From: an uncultured Clostridia bacterium
GTDB lineage: Bacteria > Bacillota > Clostridia > Saccharofermentanales > Saccharofermentanaceae
Assembly (NCBI GenBank): GCA_947303255.1
Contig: CAMYXL010000008.1
Coordinates: 1 to 60,505 of the forward strand
Direction: 5' to 3'
Length of the DNA stretch: 60,505 nucleotides
Positions within the stretch are counted from its first letter, which is position 1, and each line of letters begins with the position of its first letter. Positions 7,135 through 15,228 of this stretch are shown here, piece by piece. Under the pieces are notes generated by a model. It saw only the letters and a program-made list of their open reading frames with translations, had not been told where the DNA came from and did not search any database. The position numbers were made by a program, and so were the translations under genes.

Positions 7135-7608
7135 ATGAAGGGAAGTAGAAGTAAAAAATCTGTCACGCTGATCTTAGCGGGAATAATGAGTATCAGTGTG
7201 ATGGCGTCTTGCAAGGCACAGGACAAAAACGAAGTGGTTTGCAGGACCAGGGAAGATAAGATCAAATCTTCCCCAAAAGTGAATCTTAACGTCCAGGTCG
7301 AATACAACGGATGGGGCGAGGACGGCGAGCCTCTGGGAAGCGGTGAGTTCGAATACGATCTCGAGTGCTATGAAGGCATGATGCTCTATGAAGACGGTGG
7401 CGGTTACTATAAAGATGAGATGGTCTGGGATGATGAAGATCCTGTGATAACCATTAAAGAGATCAACGAGGATGGTGTCGTTATAAGAACTCGCAACGAA
7501 GATCAGACGATATCCTACGGTGAATCGGTTGAATTTGATCCATTATATTGGACATATGACGGGATAAATTATTTCTCGACTTTGACTTTCGAGGAGCCCG
7601 ACAATTAA
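7135..7608 (+). CDS. Small secreted lipoprotein of unknown function
   Basis: 157 residues with a short basic N-terminus, a hydrophobic core and a lipobox ending at Cys26 (VMASC). It should be lipid-anchored on the outer face of the membrane. The rest is acidic and rich in Gly, Tyr and Glu; I recognise no domain. AAGGAG lies seven bases before the ATG. The gene is alone between a long structured leader with an ECF-type promoter and a strong terminator, suggesting a cell-envelope role under the ECF factor encoded at 13.6 kb. That link is inferred from promoter similarity. Confidence 0.7.
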   Translation: MKGSRSKKSVTLILAGIMSISVMASCKAQDKNEVVCRTREDKIKSSPKVNLNVQVEYNGWGEDGEPLGSGEFEYDLECYEGMMLYEDGGGYYKDEMVWDDEDPVITIKEINEDGVVIRTRNEDQTISYGESVEFDPLYWTYDGINYFSTLTFEEPDN

Positions 7609-7641
7609 TTAGACGTTTTTCTGAGTTTTTTCCCATATTTT

Positions 7642-7674
7642 CGTGCCGGTCAATTTTGGCCGGCACGTTTTTTT
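7642..7674 (+). terminator. Intrinsic terminator of the lipoprotein gene
   Basis: CGTGCCGG pairs with CCGGCACG around a ten-base loop, followed by seven T residues. Confidence 0.92.
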
Positions 7675-7838
7675 ATATAACGATTATGACATAAAAAATA
7701 TAAAATTCTTTCCATAATATAAAACTTTTGTCCTTATGCTCGAAAAATGTGAAATATATTTGTCGAATATGAAGCAAATGTGTTTACAATGTGAACTTCA
7801 TGTGATAAGTTTACGAAAAAACTGGGACTGGGTAGTGT

Positions 7839-10800
7839 ATGACAGAAGGAAGCAGGCATTCTCGAATAGTAAGGATCGAAGCATTGATATTTGCTCTTGT
7901 TTTGATGCTTGTAATCTTTTTTCAGCATCAGGATCTTTACGCCGCATCCCATCTTAATGTTACCCTTACTCATTCAGTTGCATTACAGAGCAACCCGGGT
8001 ATCATCTACAAGGTTAAGTTTAATTCCAAGGAATCATTTTCCAATTTAAGACTTCATATAGAAAAGCAGGTCTTTTCCAATTCATCTTCAAATTACACCT
8101 GGCAGGAATTTGATCTTACCGATTACACGGTTCAGGACGGCCAGTATGTATTCTCATTTAACGGAATAAGTTCTGTTGAGATGAATAATACAATAAAGGC
8201 GACAGTGTATGCCGACAAGGGTTCTTCAACTCTCTTCAGCGAAGAAGATAAATTCACTGTAAAAGAATATGTAACAGATACTTTGAAAGCACACCAGAAC
8301 GGAACAACAGATTCCGATAAGAAGCTTCGCACTGTATGTGTGGATATGCTCAATTTCGGTGCAGCTGCTCAGAAGTATTTCAATATCAACACATCATCAC
8401 TTCCGAACAGCGGACTTACATCAACACAAAAAGGCTATGCGTCTCAGCTTCCTTCAAGCTTCGCATCGCACTATAACTATAGTGCGATGTCGGGATCATC
8501 CTGCACCATCGATAATTTTATCCTGGCTGATGATTACAACGCATATGTTAATGCATATATCAAGTTTAACGGTACACCTTCTTCCGACACAGTTCTTGAA
8601 GTTACATATAAGTCTGTAACTGACGAGACTAAGAAGATCACCGTTACCAAAGATGAGTTTAACTACGACAGCAGCATCGGTTATTATGTTGCTCCGATCT
8701 ACGGAATCGGATCACCTGATTTTTCCACACAGATAACTGTTGTCGTTAAGAAAGGTTCTAAGCAGATAAGCGGAACATATAAGACCAGCGTTGAGACATG
8801 TATCAGAGATGTCTACGCAGTAGGTTCTGCTTCGCTTAAGGAGCTTCTTAGGTACGTAATGGCTTTGAGTAATTCATCGAAGCTCTACTTCGGAAAGAGC
8901 GGTTCAGTTACACCTGATCCGACGATCACTCCGATCCCTTCAGTTACTCCTTCAGTAATTCCTACGATCGCTACTGGCATCTCCGCATATAAGAACAGTA
9001 AATATACGACTAATATGCCTAAGGCTAATATCGTAATCCCTTCGAAAGCGACCGAGCAGGAGCAGTATGCTGCAAGTCTCCTCCAGAAATATATCGGAGA
9101 CCTTGACGGTTATACTCCTTCCATCGTTAAGGATTCGACTTCACAGGGAAGCACATTCGAGATCTCCGTAGGTAATACCAATCGTCCTCACGGAACGATG
9201 AAGTATTCATCTGACGGCTCATATAAGATCAAGTCTTATACGAACGGTATCTCCATTATCGGAATCGGTAAGCGCGGTACCATCGACGGTGCAGTTAAGT
9301 TCCTGTCACTTTGCGGCGGCTACTTCTGGCTGTCATTCGAAGACGGTTATAAGACCAACCAGGATCACTTCAAGTATTCGACCTCCATCGAATATGACTA
9401 CGAGCGTCCATTCATGTTCAGCGACATCGACGTTTGCTTCGGTAAGGGTGAAGACGGTGATAACAAGATGTTCTGGCTCGCTAACGGCGTTAACGGTTTC
9501 TACGCTACATTAAGCCAGACTAATCAGCCGTATTACCAGTCTTACTACTTAAGCCTCGGCGGAAACTATGACGGACTTCAGCCGGGTCAGGCACATACTC
9601 TTCTTAGAGAATACATAACTGTCGATAATTTCGATAAGCACCCTGACTGGTTCAGCGTTGTAAATAAGGAGCGTCAGCCTAAGCAGCTCTGTCTTACCAA
9701 TCCGGAAGTATACGAGCAGATCAAGAAGCACGCTTTTGAGATCCTTCAGAGCAGCAAATATGATCCTAATGCTCCTATGCAGATCTTAAGCCTAACTCAG
9801 GAAGACAACGCATATTACTGCGAGTGTTCAGAGTGCTACAAGTTCCGTTTCGAGCATGAGAGCGGCAAGAAGAGCAACAAGATGGGCATCAACGATTCAG
9901 CCCTATATCTTGATCTTTGTAACAAGCTTTCTGCCGACATCAAGAAAGCAGGCTACACGAACGTTTACGTAGATATGCTCGCTTACACATGGACACTTCA
10001 TCCGCCTGTAGATCAGTGGGGTGAGGGCGCTAACCAGTGGAAGTGGATGGAGATCGATGATCATGTCATCGTCCGTTATGCAGCAATCAGCCGCTGCTAC
10101 GCACATGACTGTGATGATACAAGTTGTGAGAGAAACAAAGAGGTAATCGAATACTTGAAGGGCTGGTCACAGCTCACCCAAAACGGTAATGCAAATCTTT
10201 GGATCTGGGACTACAACGCCAACTGGCGCAGCACATGCGGTCCTTACATGAACCTCTACGCACTCGCTCACGACGTACAGTACTACGATTCAATCGGCGT
10301 ATCCGGCGTATACCTCCAGAGCAACGACGCTCATAACAGGTGTAACACAGAATTTGGTGATCTCAGAAACTATCTTTCTGTTGTCCTTCTCGAAAACCCT
10401 AACGCAGATTGGCAGACCGAGATCCAGTTCTTCTGTCACGAGTTCTACGGCGAGAGCGGCCAGTACATCGTCCAGGCTCTGGACATCATGGAAACTCAGG
10501 CCAAGAACCACGCGGCAGGTCCGAACTGCACATATAACGCCTGGTATCACAGAGGTCACTGCATGACTTATGACTGCACGGTCAAGCAGGTATTCGCCAA
10601 CGCATATCCTGCTGATATGGATGCTCATAACAGGATGCCTGACGACCAGATCGCACTTTGCGAATACTACTGGAACAAGGCACTGGAAGCAGCGGCAAAT
10701 GACACGGCCGAGCATCAGTATAAGACCGGACGAACCCACGTCTGCTGGCGTTACGTCAAGTCCGCTCTGAAGGTCTATGAGTTCTCTGACACGAGCACCT

Positions 10801-10949
10801 ATAGAGCTAAGAACAAAGAATTATTTGACGATATCTTCGATACATATAAGAACGAATTCTTCTTCATCGGTATCGGAGGAAGAAAGAAGGCGGGAGCGCC
10901 TTACCTGGATCACACACCTGACTACTGGTACTACTCCAACGAAGGTTGA
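7839..10949 (+). CDS. Large secreted DUF4838 protein, probable carbohydrate-active
   Basis: Extracellular protein of 1036 residues. An N-terminal hydrophobic segment (about 12-34) is a signal peptide or anchor. Residues about 40-350 form a beta-rich module with the phrase VDMLNFGAAAQKYFN, which I associate with secreted proteins of rumen and gut Clostridia. A Pro/Thr linker follows (about 357-380). Then comes a domain like the N-terminal region of alpha-glucuronidases and GH20-associated domains (IVIPSKATEQEQYAASLLQKYI). The rest matches DUF4838: HPDWFSVVNKERQPKQLCLTNPEV, SLTQEDNAYYCECSEC and WIWDYNANW. The architecture suggests glycan binding or hydrolysis; no catalytic pair can be assigned with confidence. 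The ribosome binding site at the ATG is weak, so the exact start is uncertain. Confidence 0.82.
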   Translation: MTEGSRHSRIVRIEALIFALVLMLVIFFQHQDLYAASHLNVTLTHSVALQSNPGIIYKVKFNSKESFSNLRLHIEKQVFSNSSSNYTWQEFDLTDYTVQDGQYVFSFNGISSVEMNNTIKATVYADKGSSTLFSEEDKFTVKEYVTDTLKAHQNGTTDSDKKLRTVCVDMLNFGAAAQKYFNINTSSLPNSGLTSTQKGYASQLPSSFASHYNYSAMSGSSCTIDNFILADDYNAYVNAYIKFNGTPSSDTVLEVTYKSVTDETKKITVTKDEFNYDSSIGYYVAPIYGIGSPDFSTQITVVVKKGSKQISGTYKTSVETCIRDVYAVGSASLKELLRYVMALSNSSKLYFGKSGSVTPDPTITPIPSVTPSVIPTIATGISAYKNSKYTTNMPKANIVIPSKATEQEQYAASLLQKYIGDLDGYTPSIVKDSTSQGSTFEISVGNTNRPHGTMKYSSDGSYKIKSYTNGISIIGIGKRGTIDGAVKFLSLCGGYFWLSFEDGYKTNQDHFKYSTSIEYDYERPFMFSDIDVCFGKGEDGDNKMFWLANGVNGFYATLSQTNQPYYQSYYLSLGGNYDGLQPGQAHTLLREYITVDNFDKHPDWFSVVNKERQPKQLCLTNPEVYEQIKKHAFEILQSSKYDPNAPMQILSLTQEDNAYYCECSECYKFRFEHESGKKSNKMGINDSALYLDLCNKLSADIKKAGYTNVYVDMLAYTWTLHPPVDQWGEGANQWKWMEIDDHVIVRYAAISRCYAHDCDDTSCERNKEVIEYLKGWSQLTQNGNANLWIWDYNANWRSTCGPYMNLYALAHDVQYYDSIGVSGVYLQSNDAHNRCNTEFGDLRNYLSVVLLENPNADWQTEIQFFCHEFYGESGQYIVQALDIMETQAKNHAAGPNCTYNAWYHRGHCMTYDCTVKQVFANAYPADMDAHNRMPDDQIALCEYYWNKALEAAANDTAEHQYKTGRTHVCWRYVKSALKVYEFSDTSTYRAKNKELFDDIFDTYKNEFFFIGIGGRKKAGAPYLDHTPDYWYYSNEG

Positions 10950-10974
10950 TTCAGGCTTTAAACAAGTTGATCAC

Positions 10975-11031
10975 CTTCCCGTTTCGGCTACTCTTATAAC
11001 CCTTTCCCTTCCGGGTAGTCGTTACGGGAAG
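10975..11031 (+). repeat. Long imperfect hairpin after the DUF4838 gene
   Basis: CTTCCCGT (10975-10982) pairs with ACGGGAAG (11024-11031), with partial inner pairing ACCC/GGGT. It has no T run, so it may protect the mRNA 3' end rather than terminate. Confidence 0.55.
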
Positions 11032-11086
11032 AGCTGATAATAAATTATTCAGACAACAATCCTATAAAACCATTTGTATTTGCCCC

Positions 11087-11122
11087 GGCCCGTTCTTCCC
11101 CAAGACGGGCCACCCTTTTTTG
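11087..11122 (+). terminator. Intrinsic terminator downstream of the DUF4838 gene
   Basis: GGCCCGT-TCTT pairs with AAGACGGGCC with a one-base bulge, then six or more T residues. Confidence 0.88.
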
Positions 11123-11186
11123 TCTCCTTTTCAGGTTATAAGTCTTAGTTATATCAATCGATAAAAAAGGCCTATTGTCTTACCCA

Positions 11187-11214
11187 TTGACTTGGTAGGT
11201 GAATGTGATAACAT
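11187..11214 (+). promoter_or_regulatory. Promoter of the metY leader
   Basis: TTGACT (11187-11192), 16 bases, TAACAT (11209-11214). It lies about 50 bases before the leader peptide start codon. Confidence 0.55.
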
Positions 11215-11262
11215 ACAAATGTCCGCAGGGACAACAGACCAAACGAAAGGAGACACAAAGCT

Positions 11263-11376
11263 ATGTCGAGCATTACAAGAACAAACACACAGATGATGTG
11301 TTGTCGAATGTTTAACTCCCGAGCATCGAAGAAGGCCGGGGCAGACGACAAGCGATGTTGTGCCTCAAAAAGATAA
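11263..11376 (+). CDS. Met/Cys-rich leader peptide of metY (37 residues)
   Basis: AAAGGAG lies ten bases upstream of an ATG that opens a 37-codon frame. It carries MMCCRM at residues 11-16 and a second Cys pair in RCCASKR at the end. Paired Cys codons beside Met codons, ahead of a sulfur-amino-acid gene and a terminator hairpin, are the hallmarks of a ribosome-stalling leader peptide. The first Cys pair (11299-11304) lies 11 bases before the 5' arm of the putative antiterminator. The stop codon is at 11374-11376, 100 bases before metY. The function is inferred from this architecture. Confidence 0.78.
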   Translation: MSSITRTNTQMMCCRMFNSRASKKAGADDKRCCASKR

Positions 11377-11430
11377 AAAGACTTTTGCCTTGATGTTCGG
11401 GAGCTTAATAAAGTAAGCCCCCATTTTTTT
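11316..11430 (+). promoter_or_regulatory. Transcription attenuator of metY (antiterminator/terminator pair)
   Basis: Left arm 11316-11336 (CTCCCGAGCATC, bulge, AAGGC) pairs with 11387-11403 (GCCTTGATGTTCGGGAG) as an antiterminator. The terminator uses GGGAGCTTA (11399-11407) and TAAGCCCCC (11414-11422), nine pairs with one mismatch, then ATTTTTTT. The arms share 11399-11403, so the two structures exclude each other. A ribosome stalled at the first Cys pair leaves the antiterminator arm free; one translating onward covers it. Confidence 0.75.
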
Positions 11431-11476
11431 CGAAAAACAAAACAAAAACAAAATACTATTTAAGGAGATTAAAACC

Positions 11477-12763
11477 ATGAGTAATTATAAATTTGAGACA
11501 CTTCAGCTTCACGTAGGACAGGAACAGGCAGATCCGGTAACAGATGCAAGAGCAGTACCGATCTATCAGACAACATCATATGTATTCCATAACAGCCAGC
11601 ACGCAGCTGACAGATTCGCACTTAAGGATGCCGGCAACGTATACGGAAGACTTACGAATCCTACAGAGGGAGTTCTCGAGAGCAGGATTGCCGCTCTTGA
11701 GGGAGGAAGCGCAGCACTTGCAGTAGCATCCGGTGCAGCTGCTATCACATACACTATCCAGGCTCTCGCGGCTAACGGCGGTCACATCGTAGCACAGAGC
11801 TCTATCTATGGAGGAAGCTTCAACCTTCTTTCTAATACACTTCCGCAGTACGGCATCAATACAACATTCGTAAATATCCATGATCTGGATGAAGTTAAGA
11901 ATGCGATCACATCAAACACAAGAGCTATCTACATCGAGACACTCGGTAACCCTAATAGTGACATCCCGGATATCGAAGCACTTGCTTCTCTTGCTCACGA
12001 GCATAAGATCCCGCTCGTAGTTGATAACACATTCGGTACTCCTTACCTCATCAGACCATTCGAGTACGGTGCAGATATCGTTGTTCATTCCGCTACTAAG
12101 TTTATCGGCGGTCACGGAACAACATTGGGCGGTGTCATTATCGAGTCAGGTAAGTTCGACTATAAGGCCAGCGGTCTTTTCAAGAACATCACTGATCCTA
12201 ACCCGAGCTACCACGGAATCCCATTCTTTGATGCAGTAGGACCTGCAGCATTCGTTACATATATCAGAGCTATTATCTTGAGAGATACAGGTGCAGCTAT
12301 CTCACCATTCAATGCATTCCTGCTCCTTCAGGGAATCGAGACACTTTCCCTCAGACTTGAAAGACATGCAGAGAACACAAAGAAAGTCATCGACTTCCTG
12401 AAAAATCACCCTCAGGTAGAAAAGATCAACCATCCTGCACTCGAGGATCACCCTGATCACGAACTTTACAAGAAGTACTTCCCGAACGGCGGAGCATCTA
12501 TCTTCACATTCGACATCAAGGGCGGCGAGAAAGAAGCATGGGCATTCATCGATAACCTTAAGATCTTCTCACTTCTTGCTAACGTAGCAGATGTTAAGAG
12601 CCTTGTTATCCACCCTGCAACAACAACTCACTCACAGCTTCCTGCTGAGGAACTCGAGGAATTGGGCATCAAGGGAAATACCATCAGACTCTCCATCGGT
12701 ACAGAGCACATTGATGATATCATCGCTGATCTTGAGAACGGATTTGCTGCTGCAAAGAACTGA
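11477..12763 (+). CDS. metY: O-acetylhomoserine sulfhydrylase (O-acetylhomoserine aminocarboxypropyltransferase)
   Basis: PLP-dependent enzyme making homocysteine from O-acetylhomoserine and sulfide (direct sulfhydrylation). Family features: an N-terminal FETLQLHVGQEQADPVTDARAVPIYQTTSYVF, an YGRLTNPTEGVLESRIAALEGG block, and the PLP-binding lysine Lys208 in HSATKFIGGHGTTLGG. The 428 residues, with the long insertion seen in MetY rather than MetB/MetC, favour this assignment. AAGGAG precedes the start. Control appears to be by the leader-peptide attenuator just upstream. The stop codon abuts that of a convergent minus-strand gene. Confidence 0.95.
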   Translation: MSNYKFETLQLHVGQEQADPVTDARAVPIYQTTSYVFHNSQHAADRFALKDAGNVYGRLTNPTEGVLESRIAALEGGSAALAVASGAAAITYTIQALAANGGHIVAQSSIYGGSFNLLSNTLPQYGINTTFVNIHDLDEVKNAITSNTRAIYIETLGNPNSDIPDIEALASLAHEHKIPLVVDNTFGTPYLIRPFEYGADIVVHSATKFIGGHGTTLGGVIIESGKFDYKASGLFKNITDPNPSYHGIPFFDAVGPAAFVTYIRAIILRDTGAAISPFNAFLLLQGIETLSLRLERHAENTKKVIDFLKNHPQVEKINHPALEDHPDHELYKKYFPNGGASIFTFDIKGGEKEAWAFIDNLKIFSLLANVADVKSLVIHPATTTHSQLPAEELEELGIKGNTIRLSIGTEHIDDIIADLENGFAAAKN

Positions 12764-13267
12764 TCAGTTCTCGTCAGCAGGTACTTTGATAAAGATAAGT
12801 ATAGTGATAACTGCAAGCACAACAGCTGCAAGTATTGCGAGGTAGAAGCAAGGACCTGACTGGGTCACGATATCTATTCCGGCTTCCTTGAGAAGTGATT
12901 TGTCGAACAGCAGACCGAACATAAGCTTATCGATAAGGAAATCCTTGGCAAATGCTGCCATGTACACCATCGCGAGCAGGTCAAAAACTGTGACAAAACC
13001 CATAGCAACTACAAGACCTCTCTTGTACTTGATCAGGCAGCTGATGCTTCCGATGATACTGCAGACGAGAGCCGGAATGAAAAAGCCGGTCTGATATCCG
13101 CGATAAGCAGTTGCCTGACTAAGCTTCGACGATGCGTCATAGCCGTAAAGGGCCATCATTTGATTTGTGCCTGTGACTTTGATTCCGATCGATAAAAGTA
13201 CCTGTGTAAAGATAACCACAGCAAAGATGCTTGCTAAGATGTAGCAGATCAAAAGTATTTTTTTCAT
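12764..13267 (-). CDS. Hypothetical four-helix membrane protein
   Basis: Not recognised. 167 residues with four predicted membrane segments (roughly 4-27, 63-82, 87-108 and 139-161) and short loops, in the manner of small MARVEL- or DUF-type integral proteins. A loop Tyr-Gly-Tyr-Asp-Ala follows the first helix. AGGAGG lies just before the Met. It is convergent with metY and shows no operon partner. Confidence 0.65.
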   Translation of the reverse strand: MKKILLICYILASIFAVVIFTQVLLSIGIKVTGTNQMMALYGYDASSKLSQATAYRGYQTGFFIPALVCSIIGSISCLIKYKRGLVVAMGFVTVFDLLAMVYMAAFAKDFLIDKLMFGLLFDKSLLKEAGIDIVTQSGPCFYLAILAAVVLAVITILIFIKVPADEN

Positions 13268-13430
13268 AATATCCTCCTATATATCAACCTTCTTTAATCT
13301 TAAAGAAAATTTATGATATGTAAATAGCGGAGGCGACCGAAAGGATCATACCTATTTTGATTTTCTTCATCGAAAACACTTAAAGATACGAAACTTAAAA
13401 AATTGCATAAGTATTGCCATAGACGAAGAA

Positions 13431-13457
13431 AGTGCCGGGTTTTCCGGCACTTTTTTT
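13431..13457 (+). terminator. Intrinsic terminator without an obvious upstream gene
   Basis: AGTGCCGG pairs with CCGGCACT, followed by seven T residues. The nearest plus-strand gene upstream is metY, 670 bases away beyond an opposing gene. The terminator could end metY readthrough or a short RNA starting near 13390. Confidence 0.85.
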
Positions 13458-13551
13458 CGAGAAAAAGAAGGGGAAAGAGAACAACATTTCTTATTATTAA
13501 TAATAGATGGTATAATCATTCAGAAAGTTTTTTATAAATATTTTAAAAAAT

Positions 13552-13581
13552 GTGAAACCTAAGCGGCCCTTTTGTTGATAT
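13552..13581 (+). promoter_or_regulatory. ECF-type promoter of the sigma factor operon
   Basis: GTGAAACCT, seven bases, then CCTTTTGTTGATAT: the same two blocks at the same spacing as the promoter at 6821-6850. Its position just before an ECF sigma gene suggests autoregulation. Confidence 0.72.
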
Positions 13582-13617
13582 ATAGAGTAAAGGCCGCAGA
13601 TCTAAGGAGGCTAGGTC

Positions 13618-14184
13618 TTGGCTATCGATGACTCGGCAATTGTCGATCTTTATCTTGCAAGGGATGAGAGTGCGATAACTCATACTTCCGAGAAATACGG
13701 GCGTGCTATACGTCATCTCGCGAACAATGTCATCAACGACGATGAGTCGGCGATGGAGTGCGAGAACGACACGTACCTTAAGACTTGGAACTCCATTCCT
13801 CCGCATGAACCGAGAACGTACTTTTTCCCGTTCCTCGGCAAGATAGTCAGAGCTATAGCGATCAACAGATTAAGAAGCAACGTAGCCCAGAAAAGGAATG
13901 CTGTGGTCCTTGAGCTTACGACAGAGCTCGAGAATGTTGTCTGTTCACCGGATAGTGTAGACGATGAGATGGACAGCCAGACATTGAGTAAACTCGTAAG
14001 TGACTTTTTAAGGGGAGTGTCCCCTGAGAAGAGACAGGTCTTTGTCAGACGCTACTGGCACATGCAGTCCATCGCTGAGATCTCAGAAGAGCTCGGCATA
14101 AGCGAAGGTAAGATCAAGACCATTCTTTTCAGGATGAGAGCATCTCTTAAGGAGTATCTTGGAAAGGAGGGATTCTATCTGTGA
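13618..14184 (+). CDS. ECF-family RNA polymerase sigma factor
   Basis: 188-residue alternative sigma factor with only the two DNA-recognition regions of the ECF class. Region 2 is about residues 10-90 (KYGRAIRHLANNVI..., DTYLKTWNSIPP, INRLRSN). Region 4 is about 125-182 (SPEKRQVFVRRYW, then the helix-turn-helix IAEISEELGISEGKIKTILFRMRASLKEYL). The start is TTG, chosen because AAGGAGG lies seven bases upstream and no ATG fits. It overlaps the next gene by four bases, so the two are translationally coupled. The matching promoter ahead of it points to self-activation. Confidence 0.93.
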   Translation: MAIDDSAIVDLYLARDESAITHTSEKYGRAIRHLANNVINDDESAMECENDTYLKTWNSIPPHEPRTYFFPFLGKIVRAIAINRLRSNVAQKRNAVVLELTTELENVVCSPDSVDDEMDSQTLSKLVSDFLRGVSPEKRQVFVRRYWHMQSIAEISEELGISEGKIKTILFRMRASLKEYLGKEGFYL

Positions 14185-15110
14185 ACGGATTAGATTTTTT
14201 GGATAAGATCAATGACTTGGATGATGATCTTCTCGTATTGGAGAAACCTGCCAAAGTTACTAATCTCAGACTTCGCACGACTATCATAAGTCTTGCTGCA
14301 ACTGCAGGTGTGTTCCTGATCATAGGTTCTATTATTTTGGTCCCTCATTTCATGAACAAAGGATCTAACGCTATCTCGACTGTCAGATCAGGCGGTTCCG
14401 ATGATGGCGGAAAAAAATCCATTTATGCCGAGGCAGCTGAGCAATCCGAAGATAACGGTGCAGATTATGAGGCAACAACTGTTTCTTTTGAAGAAACACA
14501 AGCGGACTTTGAGGATTACGAGGATGAGGATTCTTCATTCGAGCAGGACTCTGAGCAGGCTTCCGATCAGGCTTCACAGCAGCAAGGCTGCGAACAGGAT
14601 TCATCCGATAAGAATACGGATTCACTCTACAAGGGTGATGTAGCGATCGTAAATAATGACAATAACTTTACTGATGATGAAGGCTATGATTATCTGGCTG
14701 AGATATACGAGAACATCAGTGGTACAGGATACACCTTCGGTGATCCGAGTTCCTATGATTTCTCAGTTGACGGATTCTGTTACCTCGATATAACAAATGA
14801 TCCTATGATCGATGTGGGATATAAATACTATATCGAATATAAGGAAGATTCCATTAACAGCATTATCGGTGTAGCGAAGAATGATAATGATTACAAGTAC
14901 CAGATTAATATCTACCTGTGGCTCGACGATCTTTATGATTTCTTTGAAGAGCATAAGGGCCAGGATGTCGTATTCGTAAAGGATGGCGAGGATATTTATT
15001 GTATCGCTCCTGACAACACATATTTCTCAAGTGATGCTACAGGTCATCTGTCAGGTTCGAATCTCTATTCTCTCTATAAATACGAAGAGAATACATATCA
15101 CATTGATTGA
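14181..15110 (+). CDS. Probable membrane-bound anti-sigma factor
   Basis: Starts at a GTG inside the stop region of the sigma gene (GTGA overlap). The 309 residues comprise a 32-residue acidic cytoplasmic segment, one transmembrane helix (about 33-57), an acidic Ser/Gln/Glu-rich linker (about 65-150) and a Tyr/Asp-rich extracellular domain. Single-pass anchoring and coupling to an ECF gene are the usual signs of an anti-sigma factor that holds the sigma at the membrane until an outside signal arrives. No zinc-binding HxxxCxxC anti-sigma motif is present, so the assignment rests on context. Confidence 0.65.
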   Translation: MNGLDFLDKINDLDDDLLVLEKPAKVTNLRLRTTIISLAATAGVFLIIGSIILVPHFMNKGSNAISTVRSGGSDDGGKKSIYAEAAEQSEDNGADYEATTVSFEETQADFEDYEDEDSSFEQDSEQASDQASQQQGCEQDSSDKNTDSLYKGDVAIVNNDNNFTDDEGYDYLAEIYENISGTGYTFGDPSSYDFSVDGFCYLDITNDPMIDVGYKYYIEYKEDSINSIIGVAKNDNDYKYQINIYLWLDDLYDFFEEHKGQDVVFVKDGEDIYCIAPDNTYFSSDATGHLSGSNLYSLYKYEENTYHID

Positions 15111-15128
15111 TGAATTACTAGGCTATAT

Positions 15129-15165
15129 GAGGGCTGTTTTCTTTGAAAACAGTCCTCTTTTTTTT
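15129..15165 (+). terminator. Intrinsic terminator of the sigma/anti-sigma operon
   Basis: GAGGGCTGTTTTC pairs with GAAAACAGTCCTC (one G-T pair) across a three-base loop, then eight T residues. Confidence 0.95.
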
Positions 15166-15167
15166 GT

Positions 15168-15195
15168 TTGTCTTTTCAGTAGTAAGTTGTATAAT
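15168..15195 (+). promoter_or_regulatory. Promoter of the zinc-ribbon membrane protein
   Basis: TTGTCT (15168-15173), 16 bases, TATAAT (15190-15195), starting right after the preceding terminator. Confidence 0.65.
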
Positions 15196-15228
15196 CAAAG
15201 CAATTTAATTAGCAGGGGGGATTATAAA

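Noticed and set aside
7062..7148. 28-codon frame (MKKIDRYRKQ...) overlapping the lipoprotein start
   Set aside because: No ribosome binding site precedes it and it ends inside the lipoprotein gene; treated as chance.
14983..15228. In-frame N-terminal extension of the zinc-ribbon protein
   Set aside because: It lies inside the anti-sigma gene, a terminator and a promoter; the start with AGGGGGG at 15229 is far better.
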